Source: Hordeum vulgare subsp. vulgare (Eukaryota > Streptophyta > Magnoliopsida > Poales > Poaceae). From it: a stretch of 64,000 bases of DNA. The notes beneath the pieces are model-generated. The model ran no database searches. It had not been told where the DNA came from and saw nothing but the letters and a program-made list of their open reading frames with translations. Numbering within the stretch: the first letter of the stretch is position 1; every line of letters begins with the position of its first letter. Below are positions 54,802-64,000 of this stretch, in pieces. A program made the position numbers and the translations under genes. Location: assembly GCF_904849725.1 (NCBI RefSeq), contig NC_058519.1, positions 107,496,881-107,560,880 on the forward strand, given 5' to 3'.

Positions 54802-57800
54802 AGGTTCTTGATAGCGGATGTACAAATCACATGACTGGTGACAAGAGTCTATTGATGAACATTCCACTGACTCCATCACCACTGAAGCATATCACCTATG
54901 CACACAAAGGAAAGAGCAAGCTATTGGGTCTTGGTAAGGTGGCTATATCCAAGGACCGACATATGGAAAAAGTCATGCTTGTTGAATCCCTTGGGTTTAA
55001 CCTCATGTCTATCTTAATGCTTTGTGATATTGATATGATTGTCATCTTTGGCAAATATCGTTGTTATGGATCTGACAAATCCAAAGTCTTCGAAGGCTTT
55101 AGGAGAGGAGACTTTTACATTGTTGATTTGTCTACAAGTCCATAGCCGGCCACATGTTTACTTGCAAAAGCCTGAGAGGGCTGGCTATGGCATGGACGAC
55201 TTGGTCATGCAGGCATGAGGAATATGCACACACTGGCGAAGAAGAAGCATGTCATCGGCATTGAGGGTGTCAAATTCCTCAAGGATCATTTGTGAGGGGC
55301 GTGTGAGTCTCGAAAGATGACCACATCCAAGCACCCCTCGAAGACTATCATGACCATCACTCGTCCCTTTGAATTGCTTCACATGGACCTCTTTGGACCT
55401 ACTTATTCTGCTACTCTAACCAATGCATCATGTCTATATGGCTTTGTCATTGTTGGCGATTATTCACGTTACACTTGGGTGCATATTATCTGTTAGAAAA
55501 CTGAAGTGTAGGAAGTCTTCAAACGATTTTCCTCAAGGGCTTCGACGAACTTCGGCGTCAAGACTAAGCACATGAGGAGTGACAATGGGACAAAGTTCAA
55601 GAACACTCGTATTGATGGCTATCTTAATGAACTTGGTATTACTCATGAGCTGCCTGCCCCAGAATGGCGTCGTGGAGCGCAAGAACATGACTCTTGTTGA
55701 CATGGCTCACACTATGCTTGAAGAATATCAGATTCCTCGTCGCTTCTGGCCTGGAGAAATCAACACTGCATGCCACATCATCAATCGGGCATATCTTCAT
55801 AAATTCCTCAAGAAGACCTCATATGAACTCCTCACTCATAGGAAACCCAATGTGAGTTATTTCAAAGTTGTTGGTGCAAGATGCTGGATTAGAGATCCTC
55901 ACCATAGTTCAAAATTGCACCATAAGTACATCAGGATTTATGCTTGGTTACGGAAAGGACTCGCATACCTACAAAGTCTTCAACATCTATCACAACAAAT
56001 TTGTTGAAACTGTAGGTGTGCGGTTCAATGAAGCTAACGACTCGCAAAGAGAGCACCTACCTCCTATGCTAGATGAAATGCCTCCTAAGGAATCTATTAG
56101 GTTCAAGGCTACTGAAGATCTCATTCCTACTGAAGAACCACTACTTGTTGAGGAAGTCATCCCAAACAATGAAGAAATTCTGGCTGGTGCACCTAAGCTA
56201 ATTGCTCATGATCAAATTCCTCAACCCGATCAAAGTCTTCAACTTGCACATCCAAGGAATGCAAATGAAGTGCGAATTGACAAAATCCTCGATGAAATCA
56301 ATGCACCAGGTTCCCTCACTCACTCAAAAGCTTCACATTTAATTAACTTTTGTGGGCACTCTTCCTTAGTGTCTATCACAAAATCCTCAAAAGTTGATGA
56401 AGCCTTCATGGAACCTGAGTAGATTCAAGCAATTCAAGAAGAATTTCATCAATTCAAGCTTAACAATGTGTGGGAACTTTGTCCAGCGGCCTGATCCTCG
56501 CAAGCACAATATCATAGGTACAAAGTGGATCTACCGAAACAAGCAAGACAAATATGGTCAGGTAGTGAGGAACAAGGAACGACTTGTAGCACAAGGCTAC
56601 ACACAGGTTGAAGGAACCGACTTTGATGAAAATTTTGCACCTGTTGCTAGACTTGAAGCTATTCGTATATTACTTGCTTATGCTAACCATCACAATATCA
56701 CCTTATATCAAATAGATGTGAAAAGTGCATTCCTTAATGATAAGTTTGAGGAAGAAGTATATTTTGCCCAACCCCTAGGTTTTCAAGACCCAAAGCATCT
56801 GAACAAAGTCTTCAGACTCAACAAGGCTCTCTATGGCCTCAAGCAAGCCCCTCGGGCATGGTATGACATATTGAAGGAATTCCTCATGAAGAAAGGCTTC
56901 AAACCCGGTTCACTTGATCCAACTCTTTTCACAAAATCCTATAGCAATGAACTATTTGTGTGCCAAGTATATGTAGATGATATTATCTTTGGTTGTGCTC
57001 AAAAACATTAGAGTGACGAATTTGCCTACATGATGGGTGAAGAATATCAAATGTCCATGATGGGGTAATTGATATTCTTCCTAGGACTCCAAATTCGTCA
57101 AAAATGCAATGACTTCTTCATCTCTCAAGAGAAATACCTCAAGGATGCCACGAAGAAATTTGGCATGCAAGAATGCAAATGCGTCAAAATTCCAGTGCTT
57201 ACCAACGACCACCTCTGCATTGACGAAAATGGTGAAGATTTCGATCAGAAGGTATATCACTCCATGATTGGCTCTTTATTGTACCTATGTGCATCTAGGC
57301 CATATATTATGCTTAGTGTTTACATGTGTGCCCGTTTCCAAGCAACACCGAAGGAATCACATCATAAGGCTATGAAGCATATTCTTCGATATCCAGCTCA
57401 CACAACAACACTTGGATTATGGTACCCCAAGGGCTCAAATCTTCATCTCGTTAGATATTTTGACTCTGACTATGCCGGTGACCGTGTGGATCACAAGTCA
57501 ACAACAAGCACCTACCATTTCCTTGGACGGACCTTAGCCTGTTGGTCCTCGAAGAAATAGAACTGTGTGTCACTTTCCACTTCTGACGACGAGTATATTG
57601 TTGCTGGTTCGTGTTGTGCTCAACTACCATGGATGAAGCAAACCCTCGAGGACTATGGCATCAATGTGAATAATGTGCCACTCTACTGTTACAATGAGAG
57701 TGCAATCAATATTGCAAACAATCCAGTACAACACTAGAAGATCAAGCACATCCAGATTCATCATCATTTCCTTCATGGTCATGTACTCAAGGGAAACATT

Positions 57801-57921
57801 TTCCTTGACCATGTGAAGACTGAAGAACAACTAGCAGATATCTTCACTAAGCCCTTGGATGAAAACAGATTTTGCAAGTTGCGATGTGAGCAAAATAACT
57901 TAGAATCTTTGAATGTTCTCT
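54802..57921 (+). pseudogene. Sirevirus-like pol, protease to RNase H (plus copy)
   Basis: Starts at the protease motif (GTTCTTGATAGCGGATGTAC encodes VLDSGC) and continues through DRHMEKVMLVESLGFNLMS (54831-55145), degraded integrase (55150-55870, with ERKNMTLVDMAHTMLEEYQ near 55680), the linker (55868-56422), RT (56394-57011, with GTKWIYRNKQDKYG, YQIDVKSAFLNDK and YVDDIIFGC), a stop at about 57009, the rest of RT and RNase H (57069-57560, RYFDSDYAGDRVDHKST) and the RNase H end (57561-57921, ADIFTKPLDENRF). Many stops and frameshifts. The 5' half of the element is not adjacent. Confidence 0.87.
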
Positions 57922-58347
57922 GAAAGGACACACATCCTAACACTTATGCAAAATTGATGACTTAGATGTGCAACAAACGAAGTAACCTTTTCTTTAATCA
58001 ATTACCAATAACACTCTAAATGTGAAGAAATTAATAAAGAATTTGATTCTCAAGACCGTACTACAATTGTACGCGGTGTATGAAATCATAATTCTTATAC
58101 GGTGGGTTACGCCACCAACCCAAGTTGAAATTTTTCAAAAGTGAAATTCTTCAAAGTTGAGACTTTTGCACATTCTTCAAATCTTCAAATTCTTCAGATT
58201 TCGAAATTCCTCAAAAAGTTCAAACTCTTCAAACTTTTCAACATGTGTTCTTCATTGACTATATACTTATTAGTGAGCTTTCAAAGTCTTCGACAACATT
58301 CACTTATTGCTAAGTTTTCATGTTGGTTTTTGTTCTAAGTGAATGTG
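57922..58347 (+). other. Inter-ORF region of the plus copy, first part
   Basis: Non-coding and AT-rich, with many TTCTTCAAA repeats. It is homologous in inverted orientation to about 43480-43925. It is cut by the solo LTR at 58348. Confidence 0.7.
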
Positions 58348-60161
58348 TGTTGGTGAACGTTGCATGGAAAACAAAAAAATTTCTACACACACGAAGACCT
58401 ATTATGGTGATGTTCATCTACAAGAGGAGATTAGATCCACATACCCTTGTAGATCGCTAAGAGGGAAGCGTTAAGAAATGCGGTTGATGTAGTGGTACAG
58501 CTTCGTGATTCAAATCACCGTCGTCCCACGATCCATCCCACGATCCGTTCTCATCTAGTGCCGAACGGATGGCACCTCCGCGTTCAGCACACGTACAACT
58601 CGATGACGATCTCGGCCTTCTTGATCCAGCAAGAGAGACGGAGAAGTAGATGAGTTCTCTGGTAGCGTGACGACGCTTCCGTGATGGTGATGATCTACTC
58701 ATGCAGGGCTCCGCCCGAGCTCCGCAGAAATCCGATCTAGAGGAAGAACTACGTGGTATAGGTTTGAGTTGAACGTGGCAAAGTTATGTCCCAAAAGCCC
58801 TAAAACCACCAATATATTTAGGAGGAGGGGAGGGGCTAGCCTTGGGGCTCAAGGGAACCCCAAGGGCGCCGGCCAAGGAGAAGGAGGTGGACTCCCACCC
58901 CAATTCGATTTGGGGGAAGGAGTCCACTCCTTCCTTCCCACCTCCCTCTTTCCTTGTTTTCCTTTTTTCCTTTGGATTTTTCTTCTTGTGGTGCCATAGC
59001 CCTCTTGGGCTGGCCTCACCAAACCACTAAGGGCTGGTGCACCACCCTAGGGTTACTGGTCTCACTCCCGGGTGGGTGGGCCCCTCCCAGTGAATACCCG
59101 GAACCCATTCGTCACTCCCGGTACACTGTCGCTAAAGCCCGAAATCTTTCTCGTGACCAAATGAAACCATCCTATATATCAATCTTCATTGCCGGACCAT
59201 TCCGGAAACTCTCAGGACGTCCGTGATCCCATCCGGAACTCCGAACAACCTTCGGTCACCAACACATATAACTCAACTATACTAAAACATCATTGAACCT
59301 TAAGTGTGCAGACCCTGCGGGTTCAAGAACTATGTAGACATGACCCGAGACACTCCTCGGTCAATATCCAATACCGGGACCTGGATGTCCATATTGGATC
59401 CTACATATTCTATGAAGATCTTATTGGTTGAACCTGTGTGCCAAGGATTCATATAATCTCGTATATCATTCCCTTTGTCCTTCGGTATGTTACTTGCCCG
59501 AGATTTGATCGTCGGTATCCCTATACCTATTTCAATCTCATTACCGGAAAGTCTCTTTTCTCGTTCTGTAATACAAGATCCCGTGACTTACACTTGAGTC
59601 ACATTGCTTGCAAGGCTTGTATGTGATGTTGTATTACCGAGTGGGCCCCAAGATACCTCTCCGTCACACGGAGTGACAAATCCCAGTCTTGATCCATGCT
59701 AACTCAACGGACACCTTCGAAGATACCTGTGGAGCACCTTTATAGTCACCCAGTAACGTTGTGACGTTTGATACACCCAAGGTATTCCTCCGGTGTCAGT
59801 GAGTTACATGATCTCATGGTCATAGGAATGAATACTTCACACGCAGAAAAACAACAACAACAAAATGACACGATCACATGCTACGTTTATAATTTGGGTC
59901 TTGTCCATCACATGATTATCCTAATGATGTGATCCCGTTATCAAGTGACAACACTTGTCTATGGTCAGGAAACCTTGACCATCTTTGATCAACGAGCTAG
60001 TAAACTAGAGGCTTACTAGGGACAGTGTTTTGTCTATGTATCCACACATGTATTTGTGTTTCCAATCAATACAATTATAGCATGGATAATAAACGATTAT
60101 CATGAACAAAGAAATATAATAATAACTAATTTATTATTGCCTCTAGGGCATATTTCGAACA
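58348..60161 (-). mobile_element. Angela-type solo LTR with ATGTG target duplication
   Basis: A single 1,814-bp LTR in minus orientation (TGTTGGTGAACG...TTTCGAACA) is flanked by ATGTG at 58343-58347 and 60162-60166. No interior or second LTR is present, so it arose by recombination between the two LTRs of a former complete element. It is clearly more diverged from the LTRs of the 28216-37123 element than those are from each other. Confidence 0.9.
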
Positions 60162-60998
60162 ATGTGATCGGACCCGTTCCCCCTCCATGCTAAGCTCAAC
60201 CCAGTCTGTTATCAAATTCTTCATAGGCGTTCTATTTGAAACCCGTTCAAAGTCTTTACTAAGTCCTTATGAGCCGACGAATTTGTGAAAAAAATCCTCC
60301 AAATTTTATCTAATTTTTCTGCCATTGCCGTTCAAACCGCTCCCACATCACACGTCTGGATAACCACGATCTCCCACTAACTCCACCGCTTATCGTGTGG
60401 GTGACACATGTCGAGCGGATAGGAAGACTCAAGGGTAGTTTGGTTTGAAATCTTCGGGTCGAATCATGCATTTTAATCACGGCTATAAATACCCCTTTGA
60501 CTCCACTGAGTTACTCTCTTCCTCTCAATCTCACTTCTCACCGTTTGAAGGCCAGAGCGAGCATCGTCGCTGGAAATCATCATCGTCGTTGAGGAAGAGC
60601 TTCACTGCCTCAACCTCCTTGTCGCCATACTCGCGCTGGCCGGGGACATCCTCCCTCCTTCGCTGTCGTAGATGTCTTCTGCCGCCAAGTTAGGGTGCTG
60701 AAGATTTAACCCGACGAGCCTCTACACCACTTCCCCGTGTTCGCCGTGTTCTTTGTCACGGGAAACTAAAATCTAATTTTACCACCCTTGTAGATCTTTG
60801 TGTTTCCATAAATCTTCAAAAAGTGTTATTCCTTAGCAAATTCATCATATGAACACTTCCTATGGTTAGATCACTTGATCAATTTCACTAAGTTACACCA
60901 TTCTTCAAAAGATTCCACAATTGTGTGAATTTTCGGATCTGCACAACTCTCGAACCTAAATAAAGAACACTTAGCGAAATCCTTCGGGATATTACTGC
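60162..60998 (+). promoter_or_regulatory. Inter-ORF region of the plus copy, with promoter-like segment
   Basis: Continues the element after the solo LTR. CGGCTATAAATACCCC (TATA at 60484-60491) is followed by a pyrimidine-rich leader (CTCTCTTCCTCTCAATC) and a short frame from 60445. It then runs through the blocks shared with 42616-43180. The TATA segment matches the one at 43178-43185 in the other copy. At 60998 an Angela/BARE-type LTR interrupts it before the extra ORF is reached. Confidence 0.5.
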
Positions 60999-62150
60999 TG
61001 TTGGAAATATGCCCTAGAGGCAATGATAAATAGTTATTGTTATATTTCTTGTTTAAATATAATCGTTTATTATCCATGCTATAATTGTATTGAATGAAAA
61101 CATAGATACATGTGTGGATACATAGACAAAACAATGTCCCTAACAAGCCTCTAGTTTGCTAGCGAGTTGATCAATGATAGTCAAGGTTTTCTGGCTATAT
61201 GCAAGTGTTGTCACTTGATAACTGGATCACATCATTAGGAGAATCATGTGATGGACTAGACCCAAACTATGAACACAACATATTGACCGTGTCGTTTTAT
61301 TGCTATTGTTTTCTGCGTGTCAAGTATTTGTTCCTATGACCATGAGATCATATAACTCACTGGCACCGGAGGAATACGTTGTGTGCATCAAACGTCACAA
61401 CGTAACTGGGTGACTATAAAGGTGCTCTACAAGTATCTCCGAAGGTGTCCATTGAGTTAGTATGGATCAAGACTGGGATTTGCCACTCCGTGTGACGGAG
61501 AGGTATCTCGGGGCCCACTCGGTAATACAACATCACACACAAGCCTTGCAAGCAATGTGACTAAGTGTAAGTCGCGTGATCTTGTTTTACAGAACGAGTA
61601 AAGAGACTTGCCGGTAACGGGATTAAAATAGGTATGCAAATACCGACGATCGAATCTCGGGCAGGTAACATACCGAAGGACAAAGGGAATAACATACGGG
61701 ATTATATGAATCCTTGGCACTGAGGTTCAACCGATAAGATCTTCGGAGAATATGTAGGATCCAATATGGGCATCCAGGTCCCACCATTGGATATTGACCG
61801 AGGAGTGCCTCGGGGCATGTCTATATAGTTCTCGAACCCGCAGGGTTTGCACACGTAAGGTTCGATGATGTTTTAGTATAGTTGAGTTATATGTGTGGTT
61901 ACCGAATATTGTTCGGAGTCCCGGATGATATCACGGACGTCACAAGGGTTTCCGGAATGGTCCGGAAATGAAGATTGATATATAGGATGGTTTCATTTGG
62001 TTACCGGAAAGTTTTGGGCAATTCCGGCAGTGTACGGGAGTGATCTACAAGGGTATGTAGATCCAAATCTCCTCTCGTAGATGGACATCACCATGATATG
62101 TCTTCGTGTGCGTAGGAAGATTTTTGTTTCCCATGCAACGTTTCCCAACA
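60999..62150 (+). repeat. Angela/BARE-type 5' LTR with large internal deletion
   Basis: Sense orientation, TGTTGGAAATATGCCC...GTTTCCCAACA, 1,152 bp. Compared with the 1.8 kb LTRs, roughly 650 bp are missing between about 62040 (GTGTACGGGAGTGA) and TCTACAAGGG. This removes the stretch that carries TATATATA in the full LTRs. The primer-binding-site position follows at 62151 (GTGGCATCATGAGC). Confidence 0.85.
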
Positions 62151-62946
62151 GTGGCATCATGAGCTAGGTTCATGCGTAGATGTTATCTCGAGTAGAACAC
62201 AAAAGGTTTTGTGGATGGTGATGTTTGATTTTCTGCCCTCCTCAGTCTTTTCTCGATTCTGCGGTATTGTTGGATTGAAGCGGCCCGGACCGACATTACT
62301 CGTACGCTTACGAGAGACTGGTTTAATCAACTAACATGCAACCTCGTTGCATAAAGATGATTGGCGGGTGTCGTTTTCTTCAACTTTAGTTGAATTGGTT
62401 TTGACCGAGGCGGTCCTTGGAGAGGTTAAATAGCAATTTGCACATCTCCGTTGTGGTTTTTGCGTAAGTAAGATGCGATCATACTAGATACCCATAGCAA
62501 CCACATAAAACATGCAACAAAAATTAGAGGACGTCTAACTTGTTTTTGCAGGGTATGCTTGTGATATGATATGGCCAATGACGTGATGTGATATATTGGA
62601 TGTATGAGATGATCATGTTGTAATAGTTAATATCGACTTGCATGTCGATGCTACGGCAACCGGCAGGAGCCATAGGGTTGTCTTTAAACTAACGTTTGTG
62701 TTTGCAGATGCGTTTACTATATTGCTAGGACGTAGCTTTAGTAGTAATAGCATAAGTAGCACGACAACCTAGATGGCGACACGTTGATGGAGATCATGGT
62801 GTGGCGCCGGGGACAAGAAGATCGTGCCGGTGCTTTGGTGATGGAGATCAAGAAGCACGTGATGATGACCATATCATGTCACTTATGAATTGCATGTGAT
62901 ATTAATCCTTTTATGCACCTTATTTTGCTTAGAACGACGGGAGCAT
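62151..62946 (+). other. Leader of the Angela/BARE-type element
   Basis: Homologous in inverted orientation to the leader at 34500-35317. Shared blocks include GGCATCATGAGCTAGGTTCATG, GTACGCTTACG and GGCACGATC/GATCGTGCCGG. No gene is seen. It is interrupted at 62947 by another LTR, so the gag-pol of this element, if present, lies outside the window. Confidence 0.75.
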
Positions 62947-64000
62947 TGTTGGAAATATGCCCTAGAGGCAATAATAAAATGGTTATTATCATATTTGCTT
63001 GTTCATGATAATCGTCTATTGTTCATGCTATAATTGTATTAACAGGAAACAGTGATACATGTGTGAATAAATAGATCACAATATGTCCCTAGGAAGCCTC
63101 TAGTTGGCTAGCTCGTTAGTCAATAGATGATCATGGTTTCCTGGTCATGGGCATTAGATGTCATTGATAACGGGATCACATCATTAGGAGAATGATGTGA
63201 TGGACAAGACCCAATCCTAAGCATAGCACTAGATCGTATTGTTCGTATGCTAAAGCTTTTCTAATGTCAAGTGTCTTTTCCTTCGACCGTGAGATTGTGC
63301 AACTCTCGGATACCGTAGGAGTGCTTTGGGTGTATCAAATGTCACAACGTAACTGGGTGACTATAAAGGTGCACTATGGGTACCTATGAAAGTGTCTGTT
63401 GGGTTGGTACGAATCGAGATCGGGATTTGTCACTCCGCGTGACGGAGAGGTATCTCTGGTCCCACTCGGTAGAACATCATCATGTGCTCAATGTGACTAA
63501 GGAGTTAGTCACACGATGACGTGCTATGGAACGAGTAAAGAGACTTACCGGTAACGAGATTGAACAAGGTATAGGTATACCGACGATCGAATCTTGGGAA
63601 AGTTCTATACCGACAAACAAAGGGAATTGTATACGGGATTGATTGAATCCTTGACATCGTGGTTCATCCGATGAGATCATCGTGGAGCAAGTGGGAGCCA
63701 CCATGGGTATCCAGACCCCGCTGATGGTTATTGGCTGGAGAGGTGTCTCGGTCATGTGTGCCTGTCTCCCGAACCCGTAGGGTCTACACACTTAAGGTTC
63801 GATGACGCTAGGGTTATAGGGAATCGTTATACGAAGTTACCGAAAGTTGTTCGGAGTCCCGGATGAGATACCGGATGTCACGAGGAGCTCCGGAATGGTC
63901 CGGAGCTAAAGATTGATATATAGGACAGATGGTTTTGGACACCGGAAGTATTTCGGGCGTCGCCGGTAACGTACCGGGACCACCGGGACCACCGGAAGTG
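62947..64000 (+). mobile_element. Second Angela/BARE-related LTR, running off the window
   Basis: Starts TGTTGGAAATATGCCCTAGAGG inside the leader of the previous element and follows the same LTR plan to the window end, but with much divergence (for example TGAACATCATCATGTGCTC in place of the usual tract). It is probably a different subfamily inserted into the first. The window ends before its 3' end, so solo LTR versus complete element is undecided. Confidence 0.8.

Noticed and set aside
1..64000. tRNA, rRNA or organelle-derived genes
   Set aside because: No cloverleaf-like conserved boxes or rRNA signatures were recognised on reading either strand. A tRNAscan-SE run would settle the tRNA question.

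Overview
This window is a plant nuclear segment made mostly of transposable elements. It is best explained as a Triticeae grass (wheat, barley, rye or Aegilops type). The reasons are long LTRs of the Angela/BARE/WIS Copia type (TGTTGG...CCAACA, about 1.8 kb), a Gypsy-type LTR starting TGATACGTCTCC, Sirevirus-like Copia elements, CACTA elements with CACTAC termini, and genes with GT/AG introns and GC-rich first exons. I see no bacterial features, no CRISPR array and no tRNA or rRNA gene. Species and chromosome cannot be read from the sequence.

Layout. 1-3250: low-copy-looking DNA with a minus-strand gene-like first exon at 2462-3037 whose reading frame is broken. 4080-8688: a CACTA terminus abutting a truncated Gypsy-type element with two related LTRs and a non-coding interior. 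8689-16670: the 3' part of a Sirevirus-like Copia element (broken extra ORF, repeated polypurine tracts, 3' LTR) split by a 3.17 kb solo-LTR-like insertion with GTAAT target duplications. 16944-21147: a complete but non-autonomous Copia element (218-bp LTRs, AATAA duplications) that keeps gag and RNase H but has lost protease, integrase and most of reverse transcriptase. 21148-26017: the only intact host-gene island, with a plus-strand SnRK1 gamma-type CBS protein (KING1-like, six exons, 453 aa) converging on a minus-strand fasciclin-like arabinogalactan protein (two exons, 223 aa). 26480-27880: PIF/Harbinger transposase (HARBI1-like) remnant. 27890-38215: a FAR1-related pseudogene cut in two by a full-length Angela-type Copia element (28216-37123, CTTAA duplications). 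38216-40679: AT-rich DNA with a Gypsy LTR fragment.

40680-60998 is a nested complex of Sirevirus-like Copia elements in both orientations. A minus-strand copy (5' LTR 53337-54801) is interrupted by a 3.5 kb CACTA element (46534-50040) full of polypurine/polypyrimidine inverted repeats. It abuts a plus-strand copy (54802 onward) interrupted by an Angela-type solo LTR (58348-60161, ATGTG duplications). 60999-64000 holds an Angela/BARE-type 5' LTR with an internal promoter deletion, its leader, and the start of a further related LTR that runs off the window.

How the parts interact: the main functional question is whether the Copia 3' LTR, with its own TATA box 60 bp before the element end, now acts in the promoter of the KING1-like gene. 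Elsewhere the story is of element inserting into element. The most unusual signals are a conserved TATA-bearing segment before the extra ORF in two Sirevirus copies, and the giant purine/pyrimidine hairpins inside the CACTA element.
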